Part shown: positions 36,913-46,879 of the stretch, one piece after another
How positions within the stretch are numbered: the first letter of the stretch is position 1
How the letters are laid out: every line of letters begins with the position of its first letter
Assembly: GCF_006345825.1 (NCBI RefSeq)
Contig: NZ_VCIX01000092.1
Coordinates: 62,001 to 126,000, forward strand
Direction of reading: 5' to 3'
Length of the DNA: 64,000 nucleotides
Origin: Paenibacillus paridis
GTDB lineage: Bacteria > Bacillota > Bacilli > Paenibacillales > Paenibacillaceae
The notes under the pieces: generated by a model
What the model saw: the letters and a program-made list of their open reading frames with translations, nothing else
What the model was told of the DNA's origin: nothing
Database searches by the model: none
Translations under genes and position numbers: made by a program

Positions 36913-39639
36913 TCAGCCAGATAATCCGACGGTTACTATTTTGAAGCCTTCTACCTGCAGCGTATGTTTAATTGGTTCGGAGCCTTCATCCTCCATGATA
37001 TTGCTTACATATGTTTGGGAGGCGGTGTCTGGGTGAATGGCTAGGCTGGTTCCCGTAGCAGCGAGATTGTACCAGCGGGCCATCCGGTCGCCCCGTTCCT
37101 CATTGATCTTTAAGCTGGAGAACGCAAGCTGGTCGCCGCTCCATTTCAGGAATTCCTTTGTAAGAGGAAGCTCGCCATCGTGCAAGCCCGTTCCAACGGC
37201 TGTATGCGGAATCGGAAAACGATAGGCTTCACGGTAGGCTTCGAAGCGACCGGCAGCGCCGTCATAAGGAATCAGCATCCATTCGGCCTCGTTGGCGCCG
37301 AGGCACTGGGCTTCAGGCGTATGGAACACGCCCCAATCTCCAAGCTCACCGACAGAGCGAAGCAACGTGACGGCAATGGTGTTTCTGCCATCCTGAAGCA
37401 CCTCATATTCGTTTAATCCTTTGCCTGCGACGGTTAAGCCTCTTTGCCCGTCGTGGAGGTCGATGAAGGACTGCATATGCTGGCAATTGCTCGGATTTTC
37501 CCATTCCTTGGTCGGTACATTTTGACGTTCGGCCACTTCAAAGATGGAGTCTGCAAAATGGGAGTCTGCTGCAGTATCCGTTGGCAGCAAGACGCGCACG
37601 CGATGATCCTTGGACTGGTTTTCTATGCGGGCATGTACATGAACGCCCTTGCTTTCGCGCTCTAGACTGAGGCGAGTAACGATGACCAAAGGTACAAGCG
37701 TGTCGGATCTGCCTGCTTTCCGCTGCCGGAATTCCAGCATCGTCCTAACTTCCTCGGCGAGCAGCTCATCGGCGCTTTCGGGAATCATAAGGCGATGAAC
37801 GATTTCAATGGCAGCGCGGTATGGTGTATCCTCAATGATGCGAATGTCCGCGCGTGATCCTGAAGTGGTTAATGCGGCGTCCTCGACAGGCTGTTTGAAA
37901 ATATATTCATTGCCGATATCGCCGACGTTTTCGTAATGTCCGAGATTGGCGAAGAGCTGGGTGCTTCTTTTATCATATAGCGCATAGCTTCCATCCTCGG
38001 CCACCGTTAGCTTGAGATATCGGTTTTCTAGCGTATGAGGAGCGGTCAGCAAGGAAGCTGCGCTTGCTGACGGCGCATGCTCTTCCACCTTGCTTGGAAT
38101 CCATGCGAAGCTGCCATAGCCCATGGCAGGCAGGGCTCCGGTTTCGAAGGTCAACTGAATAACGCGCGCCATGTAAGGCTGACGGAACCTGTCATTAGGG
38201 AGCTCATAGCCGAAGCGAACGCCAAGATCTTTGGCGGTGCAGTCAAGCCTCACTCCTTCTGCATTGACCAAATAACCATGCGCATGCGTCCGATCCTGAA
38301 CCAGTCCGGCGATGGCTACCGGATCTTCGCTTTGATCGAAGAAGCGATGCGACCATTCGACTTCAACGGTAATGACCGAAGAGCCCTCATAGCCGCTCGT
38401 ATTGAAGACGATGAAGGGAGCAGCCGTCTCGCTAAGGGAAGAGAAGCTGCTGGTATTGACTTTGGCGCTTATGAATTTGGCGCTTTCCGAAGTTAGCGCC
38501 TTGCCGACCTCCATGCTCTTGGCAAAGCGTGTTTTCATTTCCTGGTACACCTCGTCGACGCTGCAGCCGCAAATGCTGTCATGAGGGTGATTTTGCATAA
38601 GCGTTTTCCAGGCATACTGCATAAGGCCATGCGGGTAAGGCTTGCCCAGTTGATGAGCGAGCGTCGAGATCGGCTCGGCCACCTTCTCCAGCAGCGTTTG
38701 GTTCTGCTGGTTCAGCTGCTTGATATAGACGCGGGCAGAAGCGGTATTGACGAGCGAGTACCATCCGTCGGTTTGCTGGCCGCGCAGCTCTCCCTTTGTA
38801 TGGCTAAGCCTCGAAGACTGCTCTGCCTGCAGGGCGGATACGTAATCATCAAAGTTGGAATGAACGAACTCATAATCGGGATATAGCTCCCGCGCAACGC
38901 GAAGCGCTTCGGATAGATTCGTCTGAATGGGCTGGTGATCGCAGCCGTTCATAAGCAGAAGCTGCGAGGTGGAGGCGTATTGTTCTACTCGTGCCAGCCG
39001 GTGGTCCCAGTATGCTTTAGCTTTCGCGGGATCAACTGGAATTTCCATCCCGTTGTTGTACCAGTTGGCGAACAGAATGCCGAGAACGCTCGAGCCGTCC
39101 GGCGCTTCCCAAATGAGCTCGGAGTAGGGCGATTCCAGGCCGGAGGAATCCTCCACCCGGTTGTTGAATCCGGTTGCCTTCACGCCTCTTCCAAATACGG
39201 CGGTATCGATGCCCGCTTGCCTGAGCAGCTGCGCGGCCTGGCCCATATTGCCGAAGGAGTCCGGGAAATAGCCAAGCTTTGAGATGGGCCCGAATTTTTT
39301 GGCATCCCGATGCCCGATTTGCAAATTTCGGACATTAGCCTCGCTGCTAGTCAGAAATTCGTCCTGCAAAATATACCAAGGTCCCAAAGAGAGCTTGCCT
39401 TCATCGCATAGCTGCTGAATTTGGTCGCGCTTCTCCGGGTAAACCTGCAAATAATCGTCCAAAATAATCGTTTGTCCATCGAGATAAAAGCTGCGGAAAT
39501 CCGGATCGGCTTCGAACGTAGCAAGCAGCGTGTCCATCGTTTCGATCAGCTTAACATGGTGGGCTTCGTAAGGCATATACCATTCTCTATCCCAATGGGT
39601 GTGGGAAATGACATGTACCACCCGTTTCGATGCAGTCAT
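36913..39639 (-). CDS. GH38 alpha-mannosidase
   Basis: Glycoside hydrolase family 38 alpha-mannosidase, 908 aa, a zinc-dependent retaining exo-enzyme. The N-terminal catalytic barrel shows HVISHTHWDREW (zinc ligands H15 and D17 by family analogy), GYFPDSFGNMGQ with nucleophile D127, and NHPHDSICGCSVDEV from the helical domain with another zinc-site His. C-terminal beta domains follow. No signal peptide, so cytoplasmic: it would trim mannosides imported by the adjacent ABC system. The ATG has AAGAGGAACC upstream. It lies on the opposite strand between the regulator and kinase genes. Confidence 0.93.
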   Translation of the reverse strand: MTASKRVVHVISHTHWDREWYMPYEAHHVKLIETMDTLLATFEADPDFRSFYLDGQTIILDDYLQVYPEKRDQIQQLCDEGKLSLGPWYILQDEFLTSSEANVRNLQIGHRDAKKFGPISKLGYFPDSFGNMGQAAQLLRQAGIDTAVFGRGVKATGFNNRVEDSSGLESPYSELIWEAPDGSSVLGILFANWYNNGMEIPVDPAKAKAYWDHRLARVEQYASTSQLLLMNGCDHQPIQTNLSEALRVARELYPDYEFVHSNFDDYVSALQAEQSSRLSHTKGELRGQQTDGWYSLVNTASARVYIKQLNQQNQTLLEKVAEPISTLAHQLGKPYPHGLMQYAWKTLMQNHPHDSICGCSVDEVYQEMKTRFAKSMEVGKALTSESAKFISAKVNTSSFSSLSETAAPFIVFNTSGYEGSSVITVEVEWSHRFFDQSEDPVAIAGLVQDRTHAHGYLVNAEGVRLDCTAKDLGVRFGYELPNDRFRQPYMARVIQLTFETGALPAMGYGSFAWIPSKVEEHAPSASAASLLTAPHTLENRYLKLTVAEDGSYALYDKRSTQLFANLGHYENVGDIGNEYIFKQPVEDAALTTSGSRADIRIIEDTPYRAAIEIVHRLMIPESADELLAEEVRTMLEFRQRKAGRSDTLVPLVIVTRLSLERESKGVHVHARIENQSKDHRVRVLLPTDTAADSHFADSIFEVAERQNVPTKEWENPSNCQHMQSFIDLHDGQRGLTVAGKGLNEYEVLQDGRNTIAVTLLRSVGELGDWGVFHTPEAQCLGANEAEWMLIPYDGAAGRFEAYREAYRFPIPHTAVGTGLHDGELPLTKEFLKWSGDQLAFSSLKINEERGDRMARWYNLAATGTSLAIHPDTASQTYVSNIMEDEGSEPIKHTLQVEGFKIVTVGLSG

Positions 39640-39895
39640 CGTGGTTCCTCTTTTCCTTGATAAGGTTTAGGTATTACGAGACTAGTTTATGGAATCTGCA
39701 TCCTTCTCGCAATGAGAGAAAGATAAACTTTAAGGGGAATTATTGTCCCATTGCAGCGGAGAAAGCCAAACCCGTAGGAATGCTATAGCTATGACTTGGA
39801 AATAGCTATTGCAAGATGGAGGGATACAGCGTTAAAATCGAGGACAAGATTACTTTGCGGAGAGACTGTCCTAGTGGAGGGAAGGTGCATTTACG

Positions 39896-41701
39896 ATGAA
39901 TAAAGTATCCCTGCGGCTCGCCTCATCCTTCCGCAACCGGATGATTCTCATTTTTTTTATGATTATTATCGTTCCGTTTCTGTTGTTCGCCTATTACGCT
40001 CATATCAAATCGATTGAGGGCATTTCGAATACGAATACGAAGATGTCCATGAGCTATCTGCTCCAAGCGAGAAAAAACTTTGAGATTTACTTGAACAAGC
40101 TGAATGAATCGGTGAATGAGGTCATCGGAAACAAGAGCCTTCAGGATTTGCTCGCGAAGGAGCCTTTGGACCGGGCAGAAGAGGAAGCGTTTACAGTGAA
40201 TTTGCTGACGGTGCTTTACCATGCTACGCCGGTTATTGATGCTTTCCGGGTGAAGGTGTATCCCATCAAACCGACGAACTACCCTTCCTATATGAGAACG
40301 ATTGACGAATCGGTCCGCATTGGTGACCAATATTGGTTTCAGCGCTCCAAATCGACAGTCAGTCCCAATTGGTACCTGACGATGCCGCAGCATGGGAAAT
40401 ACGGGAAGCCGCTGATCTCCTACGTTAAGCGTTTCTCGGGGATTTACGATCAGAAGCTGCGGGGAATTATCGCTACGGATTTGTCGGAGGATTATTTGCG
40501 CCGGTATTTCTCGCCGTCCGACCAGCTTAAGGATCAGAAGATGCTGCTGGTAGGCGATAAAGGCATCGTACATTACGATTCGTCTATGAATGAGTGGACG
40601 GGCGATCCCTTTCCGTCGGCGTCATTCATCTCCTATATGAAGACCGGCGAGGACGGCGCCAAATCGATTACCGTTAATGGAGAAACCTATTTAGCGACCT
40701 ACGTGAAGATGGCGGCGTACCCTTGGACCATCGTAAGCCTAACTCCGCTTCACGAGCTGACGGGCACGATCGACGAGATTAACCGGGTAATGTTTATTTT
40801 TCTAATTATTTATCTCGTTTGCTCCATCAGCGTGGTGCTGTATATTACCGTTTATTACACGCAGCCGATTGCCCATTTGGTGCGGCTGATGAGAAGATTG
40901 GAGGCTGATAATCTGCATTATTTGCTGCCTACGTCCTCGCGCAAGGATGAGGTGGGCTGGCTTTATCGAGGGGTAAGCAGTCTGGTGCAGCGTATTGAAG
41001 GGCTGGTGAAGGAGGCCGCGCGCTCGGAACGGAACAAAAAAGCGCTGGAGTTCCAGGTGCTAAGCCATCAGATTAATCCGCATTTTCTGTATAATACGCT
41101 AGAATCGATTCGCTGGAAGGCGGAAAACCATGGCCGCAGCGACATCAGCGAGATGGTATCGGCATTAGGGAATTTGCTCAGATTAAGCCTGAATCAAGGC
41201 AAGGAAATTACGACGCTGCGCAGGGAAATCGAGCAGGTTAAGGCTTATGTGTCTATTGAGCAGGCAAGAATGGGCCAGGTCGTCCGCATTTTATATTCCT
41301 GTGAGGAAGCAGCGCTGGATGCGCCATTTCTGCGACTTCTGCTGCAGCCGCTGGTGGAGAACGCCATTCAGCACAGCGTGCGGGACAATTTTAACAAGGG
41401 GAAAATCATGATCACGGCAAGAAAAGAAGAGGATGATCTCGTTATTGAGCTTGTGGATAATGGGAAAGGCATCCCGATTGCGGTTCTGGAGCAGCTGGAA
41501 AAGCGGGAAGAGCCGAGCGAGAAGGTTTCCCATGCGCGAAGAGGAGTCGGGCTTCGGAATGTGAATGACCGGCTCAAGCTTTATTTTGGGGAAGCCTATA
41601 AGCTCAAGATTGAAACCGGACCAGAAAGCGGCACAAAAATTACGCTGAGACATCCCATCCTGAAGGAAGGGCAGGATCTGGATTCGATTGGCAATGGGTG
41701 A
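39896..41701 (+). CDS. YesM-type sensor histidine kinase (mannosidase locus)
   Basis: Sensor kinase, 601 aa. TM1 at about 12-35 (NRMILIFFMIIIVPFLLFAY), an extracellular dCache-like sensor region to about 295, TM2 (VMFIFLIIYLVCSISVVLYI), HAMP, phospho-His in QINPHFLYNTLES (H396) and HATPase_c motifs LQPLVENAIQHS and DNGKGI. The ATG follows GGAGGGAAGGTG. It starts 27 bases upstream of an SBP-like lipoprotein gene, which may be an accessory periplasmic-type sensor for it. Divergent from GH38; likely partner is the regulator at 35144. Confidence 0.9.
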   Translation: MNKVSLRLASSFRNRMILIFFMIIIVPFLLFAYYAHIKSIEGISNTNTKMSMSYLLQARKNFEIYLNKLNESVNEVIGNKSLQDLLAKEPLDRAEEEAFTVNLLTVLYHATPVIDAFRVKVYPIKPTNYPSYMRTIDESVRIGDQYWFQRSKSTVSPNWYLTMPQHGKYGKPLISYVKRFSGIYDQKLRGIIATDLSEDYLRRYFSPSDQLKDQKMLLVGDKGIVHYDSSMNEWTGDPFPSASFISYMKTGEDGAKSITVNGETYLATYVKMAAYPWTIVSLTPLHELTGTIDEINRVMFIFLIIYLVCSISVVLYITVYYTQPIAHLVRLMRRLEADNLHYLLPTSSRKDEVGWLYRGVSSLVQRIEGLVKEAARSERNKKALEFQVLSHQINPHFLYNTLESIRWKAENHGRSDISEMVSALGNLLRLSLNQGKEITTLRREIEQVKAYVSIEQARMGQVVRILYSCEEAALDAPFLRLLLQPLVENAIQHSVRDNFNKGKIMITARKEEDDLVIELVDNGKGIPIAVLEQLEKREEPSEKVSHARRGVGLRNVNDRLKLYFGEAYKLKIETGPESGTKITLRHPILKEGQDLDSIGNG

Positions 41702-41728
41702 AGTTCGAGTATTGAAGGAGGAATTACC

Positions 41729-43075
41729 TTGATAAACAAACGTACCAATACATTTGTTATAAGTATACTCCTGATGCTGATGCTCGTTCCCACCGCGTGT
41801 ACGTATCAGGGAATGGGGAAGAAGGAACCGGAGCCCGTTCAGAATGATCCCGCTTTAGGTAAAGCCCCCGTTACCTTAAGGCTGCTGACCTGGGCAGATG
41901 TCAGGTATCAAGAGTTGTATGATAAATTCCATGAACGGTATCCTTGGATAACGATTGAACCGATTCTCGTTGAGGGCGGGGATGATGGGATTATGGATAA
42001 AATCGTTGCATTGGAGGCTGCCAGAACGCCGGCGGATTTGACGTGGGTCGTTGGAGATTTGCTGCGGTACGAGCAAGCCGGGCTGCTTGAAAATTTGAAG
42101 CCCTATATGGATAAGGACAAGTCCTTTCAGGAGAAGGTGCTGCCTGACGGCTTCTTCGATACGATGGCCTTTAATGGCCGCCGGCTGGCCGTCCCGTTCG
42201 TTGACGTGCCGATGTGGATTGTCGTGAATAAGGATTTGCTAGCGAAGCATGGCCTGGACATGCCGACGAATAACTGGACGTTCGATGATTTTCGCACGAT
42301 AGCCAAGCAGGTAACCGATCCTTCAGCAGGCGAGTATGGCCTGACGACTAGCAGCGACTTTATTATGAGATTGCTCCCTATGAAATCCGCCGCAGATGGA
42401 CACTCGGCTAATCTGGCGTACCTGAACGAGAGACTGACGCAGAGCGTGCTTGCTTCACCCAATGTGATGGAAGATGTGCGCTGGCTGTCGGAATTCGTCT
42501 CGAAGGACGGGTCCATGCTGTCTTGGGCCGATTCAGCGAAGCAGGGAGATGTCGTAAAGCAATTCATTAACGGCAAAACCGCCTTCGAGGTCGGCGGAGA
42601 CTGGCTGTTGCCGAGCCTGCAGAGAGAAGCGAAGTTCGAGTGGGATGTTCTTCCGTTTCCGCGAGGCAAGGCAGGCCAATATTCCTTCCATATCTATGGA
42701 CCGCTTGCCTTGTTGAGCGGCTCGCAGCATAAGGAAGAGGCTTACAAGTGGATTAGTTTTCAATTTGAAATGGAAGCGCAGAAATGGAAAATTGAGAATG
42801 GCGCCAATGCGTCCGTGATTGACCCGGAACTGACAGCCTATATCGATCAAGTGCCGTTATGGCAGGGAAAGAATATAGAGGCCGTCAAAATGACGAAGGA
42901 CAACGGGCTTGTTTTGCCAGGGGCGACGATACCGGGCTTCTCCGAATACGATTGGATCAACGTCATTAACGACATTGTCTTTCAAGGGGATGACCTGAAT
43001 CGCATCATTGCGAGTACGGAGGCATGGAACAAAAAAACGCTGGAATTGCGGGAGAAATGGAAGCGCAAGCGATAA
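41729..43075 (+). CDS. Solute-binding lipoprotein coupled to the kinase gene
   Basis: Family 1 extracellular solute-binding protein, 448 aa, with lipobox VPTAC and body motifs typical of the family (RLLTWADVRYQELYDKFHER, GKTAFEVGGDWLLP). Translation probably begins at TTG 41729, seven bases behind AAGGAGGA. It follows the kinase by 27 bases and is separated from the permeases by a terminator and 160 bases. A second SBP of different sequence lies after the permeases. This copy may therefore work mainly as a ligand-sensing partner of the kinase, but transport is equally possible. Confidence 0.85.
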   Translation: MINKRTNTFVISILLMLMLVPTACTYQGMGKKEPEPVQNDPALGKAPVTLRLLTWADVRYQELYDKFHERYPWITIEPILVEGGDDGIMDKIVALEAARTPADLTWVVGDLLRYEQAGLLENLKPYMDKDKSFQEKVLPDGFFDTMAFNGRRLAVPFVDVPMWIVVNKDLLAKHGLDMPTNNWTFDDFRTIAKQVTDPSAGEYGLTTSSDFIMRLLPMKSAADGHSANLAYLNERLTQSVLASPNVMEDVRWLSEFVSKDGSMLSWADSAKQGDVVKQFINGKTAFEVGGDWLLPSLQREAKFEWDVLPFPRGKAGQYSFHIYGPLALLSGSQHKEEAYKWISFQFEMEAQKWKIENGANASVIDPELTAYIDQVPLWQGKNIEAVKMTKDNGLVLPGATIPGFSEYDWINVINDIVFQGDDLNRIIASTEAWNKKTLELREKWKRKR

Positions 43076-43084
43076 ACGAAGGAG

Positions 43085-43112
43085 GCCGTCCGCGCAAGGA
43101 CGGCTTTTTTTT
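43085..43112 (+). terminator. Terminator after the kinase-linked SBP
   Basis: GCCGTCC pairs perfectly with GGACGGC over a 6-nt loop, followed by eight Ts. It separates the kinase-SBP unit from the permease operon. Confidence 0.88.
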
Positions 43113-43235
43113 GCGGAAAAGGATGAATGAAGAGAGGAGGATAAAACAAAACAACAAAGGATAAGAATGGCTCATAGTAAGCCTGTATGGGCTCCATTAG
43201 AATAAAAGTATCACATTTGGGAAAGGGAAATCGAT

Positions 43236-44162
43236 ATGAAATCTAATGGAGTCATTCGGGAATTACTTAGAAATCGCACCCTGCTGCTTATGTTCCTGCC
43301 TGTGGCGACGCTCCTCTTTCTCTTTAATTATTTGCCGCTCGCCGGCCTTGTCATTGCCTTTAAGGATTTTGACTTCGCCAAAGGCATCTTTGGAAGCGAT
43401 TGGATGGATCCACTGCTGAACAACTTTGACTATTTGTTCTCTTCCTCCACCGCATTCCGGGCCATGAGGAACACGATCCTGCTGAATGCACTGTTTATCA
43501 CGGTAGGGCTATTGTTTGAAGTAGGTTTTGCCTTGCTGCTCAACGAGATCAGGAACAAATATTTTAAGCGAGTCACGCAGTCGCTGACCTTTCTGCCATT
43601 CTTCATCTCCTGGATCGTTGTAGGCGTGTTCGCTTACAATCTCATGAATTTCGAAAGCGGAGCAATCAATCGGGTATTAGAAACGATTGGCATGCAGCCG
43701 ATCGACTTTTATAGCGAAGCGGGTTTGTGGCCGCTCATTCTCACGATTGCCGTGCGGTGGAAGGTGACGGGATATGGCACGATCATTTATCTGGCTGCCC
43801 TGACGTCCATCGATAATTCGTATTATGAGGCAGCATCCATTGACGGGGCCACCCGATGGCAGCAGATCCGCTATATCAGCATTCCGATGCTGCGGCCAAC
43901 CATTATTATTTTGACCTTGCTTGCTGTCGGACGAATCATGAATGCGGATTTCGGCATGTTTTACGCCATGGTTGGCGATGCCTCTCTCTTGTTCCCAACG
44001 ACTGACGTTATTGATACCTTCGTTTATCGCAGCTTGCGCAAGTCGGGAGATATCGGCATGGCATCTGCGGCGGGCTTCCTGCAATCGATCATTGCCTTCG
44101 TGCTTATTATCGGAAGCAACTATGCAGCTCGCAAAATAGACAAGGACTCCGCGATTTTCTAA
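43236..44162 (+). CDS. ABC transporter permease, LplB type (mannosidase locus)
   Basis: Inner-membrane permease, 308 aa, LplB/polysaccharide ABC permease type. The N-terminus has NRTLLLMFLPVATLLFLFNYLPLAG, and the PLAGLVIAFKDFDFAKGIF pattern is typical of that subfamily. The EAA loop reads EAASIDGATRWQQIRYIS near residue 205. The ATG follows GGGAAAGGGAAA. Together with the next permease and the SBP at 45139 it forms an oligosaccharide importer lacking its own ATPase gene. Confidence 0.9.
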   Translation: MKSNGVIRELLRNRTLLLMFLPVATLLFLFNYLPLAGLVIAFKDFDFAKGIFGSDWMDPLLNNFDYLFSSSTAFRAMRNTILLNALFITVGLLFEVGFALLLNEIRNKYFKRVTQSLTFLPFFISWIVVGVFAYNLMNFESGAINRVLETIGMQPIDFYSEAGLWPLILTIAVRWKVTGYGTIIYLAALTSIDNSYYEAASIDGATRWQQIRYISIPMLRPTIIILTLLAVGRIMNADFGMFYAMVGDASLLFPTTDVIDTFVYRSLRKSGDIGMASAAGFLQSIIAFVLIIGSNYAARKIDKDSAIF

Positions 44163-44197
44163 CTAACGTCATATCACATCAAGGGAGGACCATCCAT

Positions 44198-45082
44198 ATG
44201 GTAGCCAAAAAGTTTTCAATCTCACAGTTTATTATTATTGTAGCAATCTCCCTGTTCAGCTTGTCCTGCCTGTTCCCGTTTATTATGGTTATATCAGGCT
44301 CGCTCAGCACGGAGAAGGACATTATGGATTATGGCTACACGCTTTGGCCAAAGAGCATTACGTTTGATTCCTACCGCATTTTGTTTCTCGGATCCAACCG
44401 CATATTTGACGCTTACGGCGTCAGCCTGTTCGTGACGGTGGTCGGTACCGTACTGTCCCTGTTCGTCACGAGCATGGGCGCTTATGTCATGGCGAGGCGA
44501 TCGTTCAAGTACCGGAACATCTTATCGATCTACGTTATTGTCACGATGCTGTTTAATGGCGGCTTGGTGCCATGGTACATCATTTGCGTTCGTTATTTGG
44601 ATCTGAAGGATACGCTGTGGGCGCTTATTCTGCCTATGCTTGCGAATGCTTTCAATATGTTTCTCATTCGCAACTTTATGCTCTCCATACCCGAGGATAT
44701 GAATGAATCGGCCAAAATGGACGGCGCAGGCGATTTCAAAATCTTCTATCGCTTGATTATGCCGCTGTCCTTGCCAGTGCTTGCTACCGTAGGGCTGTTC
44801 GTGGCCCTGAGCTACTGGAATGACTGGTTCCTTGGGCTTATGTTCGTCGATAAGCAGGAGCTTCAACCGCTGCAGCTGCTGCTGCGAACGCTGATCTCGA
44901 ATGTCGAATTTTTGAAGAGTTCCAGCAACGCGTCAGCCATGCAGCGCATCTCGGCGCAAATTCCATCGGAATCGATCAAGATGGCGCTTACCGTTGTAAC
45001 GATTGGGCCAATTATATTCTTGTATCCGTTCGTTCAGCGGTTTTTCGTAAAAGGATTGATGGTTGGCGCCGTAAAAGGATGA
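44198..45082 (+). CDS. ABC transporter permease, YtcP/LplC type (mannosidase locus)
   Basis: Second permease, 294 aa, about six membrane segments (first IIIVAISLFSLSCLFPFIMV). The EAA-type loop is ESAKMDGAGDFKIFYRLIMP, and the C-terminus RFFVKGLMVGAVKG is characteristic of LplC/YtcP. The ATG follows AAGGGAGGACC. It starts 36 bases after its partner and is followed 57 bases later by an SBP gene, giving the order permease-permease-SBP seen in LplABC-like systems. Confidence 0.9.
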   Translation: MVAKKFSISQFIIIVAISLFSLSCLFPFIMVISGSLSTEKDIMDYGYTLWPKSITFDSYRILFLGSNRIFDAYGVSLFVTVVGTVLSLFVTSMGAYVMARRSFKYRNILSIYVIVTMLFNGGLVPWYIICVRYLDLKDTLWALILPMLANAFNMFLIRNFMLSIPEDMNESAKMDGAGDFKIFYRLIMPLSLPVLATVGLFVALSYWNDWFLGLMFVDKQELQPLQLLLRTLISNVEFLKSSSNASAMQRISAQIPSESIKMALTVVTIGPIIFLYPFVQRFFVKGLMVGAVKG

Positions 45083-45138
45083 CTACCTCGGCTTAAGCCG
45101 TGTAGCATATAAATCACATACTAAGGGGAGAGGTTCAG

Positions 45139-46689
45139 ATGCAAAAAAGAAAAGCAAGATTGCCGCTGCTCATTGCCGTCATTATGTTATTCGGCGTTAT
45201 ATTAGCAGCATGCAGCTCGAACAACGGAAAAACGACAAACAATGGTTCTGCCACAAACGCACCTTCCAGTGAAACCGGAGAGAAGCCGGAAGAAGAGGTG
45301 ACGCTCAAGTTTTATTTTGGTGGAGACAAGAAGGCGGCTACGGACGAGGTATGGTCCAAGGTTAGCGAATATGTCAAAGCGAAGGGCCTAAACGTCAAGT
45401 TTGATATTAACTTCATTCCGTTTGGCGATTTTAAAGAAAAGATGCTTGTTATGGCTGCTTCCGGCGATAGCTGGGATATGAACTTCGATGGCGACTGGCT
45501 GTCGTACAAGCAGATGGCTGCGAAGGGCTCCTATATGGCGTTAAATGATTTGCTGCCAGAGTTTGCGCCTAATCTTCATAAGAAATATGAAGAGCAAGGC
45601 ACGCTTGCAGCTGCAACAGTGAATGGCAATATCGTGGGTCTTCCATGGACGATGAAGATGAATGAACGTAAGTTTACCGGCTGGCGCTCTGATTTGGTGG
45701 AAAAAGCGGGCCTTGATATTCCTGCTGGCTCGATCAAAACGATTGAGGACGTTGACCGCTTGCTTCGCGAGTTGAAAAAAGCATATCCAAACGAAAGAAT
45801 TTCCCGGACGCCGCCCGTTTCCCTCATTATGATTCGTGATGAGTGGGTGGATCTGAACTTCCACGGCCTGGGCTTCTATTTGGCTGACGATAAAATTACG
45901 GTGCAAGCGGTTGAGCAGCAGCCATTCTACTTGGAAGCTGCCAAGCTGGCAAAGGTTTGGTATGACGACAACCTGATCAACAGAGATGCCATGATTGATA
46001 AATCCGATGAAGCGGCAGAATGGAGAAACGGCAAAAAGCTGTTTACGGTTACTTCACATGAATGGGTAAGCGCAAATCCTGGCTTCTCCGATCCTGCTTT
46101 CAAAATGGAATCCGCGGAGCTTTATCCGGACAAACGTTTCGTTAACCGTACGGCTCTTGCCAACGTGGTTGCCATCAACCGCAATTCGAAAAACCCGGAA
46201 CGCGTGCTTCGTTTGCTGGATATGATCGAAACGGACAAAACGCTTTATGACCTTGTCCAATACGGTATCGAAGGCAAAACGTATGTGTTGAACGGCGAAA
46301 CAGCGGAATATCCGGAAGGCATGGAAACGACGACGAGCAACTACATGGAGTGGGGCGGCCAATGGGCATTCTGGAAACCGCAATTCATGCGTCCGACAAT
46401 GACTTACGGACCGGATTTCTGGGTAAAAGAAGCCGAATTCGCAAGCAAGCCTAACAACGTCAACTCGCCGATTGATGGTTTGTTTATCGCAGAAGACAAT
46501 ATGAAGAACGAAATCGCGAAACGCGACACGGCGAATGACGAATTGAACCGTCCGATTGAGTTCGGCGTAGTGAAGGATGTTGAGAAGGCTGTGGCTGATT
46601 ATATCGAGACGCAGAAGAAGAACGGCCTCGATGTCATCATCGCGGAAACGCAAAGACAAATCGATGAATTTTTAGCTACCAAAAAATAA
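45139..46689 (+). CDS. Large ABC substrate-binding lipoprotein, LipO/LplA type (mannosidase locus)
   Basis: Solute-binding lipoprotein, 516 aa, in the longer LplA/YtcQ-like class. Signal peptide PLLIAVIMLFGVILAAC with lipobox LAAC, then an Asn/Ser/Thr/Glu linker. The body contains LKFYFGGDKKAATDEVWSKV and SWDMNFDGDWLSYKQMA. The ATG follows AAGGGGAGAGG. It partners with the two permeases just upstream. The following secreted GH99-like enzyme and the GH38 nearby make a manno-oligosaccharide ligand plausible. It is unrelated in detail to the SBP at 41729. Confidence 0.88.
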   Translation: MQKRKARLPLLIAVIMLFGVILAACSSNNGKTTNNGSATNAPSSETGEKPEEEVTLKFYFGGDKKAATDEVWSKVSEYVKAKGLNVKFDINFIPFGDFKEKMLVMAASGDSWDMNFDGDWLSYKQMAAKGSYMALNDLLPEFAPNLHKKYEEQGTLAAATVNGNIVGLPWTMKMNERKFTGWRSDLVEKAGLDIPAGSIKTIEDVDRLLRELKKAYPNERISRTPPVSLIMIRDEWVDLNFHGLGFYLADDKITVQAVEQQPFYLEAAKLAKVWYDDNLINRDAMIDKSDEAAEWRNGKKLFTVTSHEWVSANPGFSDPAFKMESAELYPDKRFVNRTALANVVAINRNSKNPERVLRLLDMIETDKTLYDLVQYGIEGKTYVLNGETAEYPEGMETTTSNYMEWGGQWAFWKPQFMRPTMTYGPDFWVKEAEFASKPNNVNSPIDGLFIAEDNMKNEIAKRDTANDELNRPIEFGVVKDVEKAVADYIETQKKNGLDVIIAETQRQIDEFLATKK

Positions 46690-46701
46690 GCATGACTCGA
46701 G

Positions 46702-46745
46702 CGGGAAGCCAACCTGATGGAAAGAAGGAAGGCTTCTCCTTTTAA
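46702..46745 (+). terminator. Terminator after the LplA-type SBP gene
   Basis: GGGAAGCC pairs with GGCTTCTCC through a G-U pair around a 20-nt loop, followed by TTTT. Of moderate strength. Confidence 0.6.
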
Positions 46746-46751
46746 AACGTA

Positions 46752-46766
46752 ATGTAAGCGAATACA
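46752..46766 (+). promoter_or_regulatory. cre box upstream of the GH99-like gene
   Basis: ATGTAAGCGAATACA fits WTGNAANCGNWNNCW at every defined position and lies in the extended palindrome AATGTAAGCGAATACATT. It is about 300 bases before the GH99-like start, with an intervening terminator, so it may act on a leader transcript. Confidence 0.5.
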
Positions 46767-46879
46767 TTTCGTTTGGATGGTTATATGGCTAATCGATGGC
46801 CTGTTAATCAAAGCAGTCCTACACGAGCGTAAGCGGCAGTGCTCCTGTATCGTATGTACAACCAGCAGCCTTGAAACGC

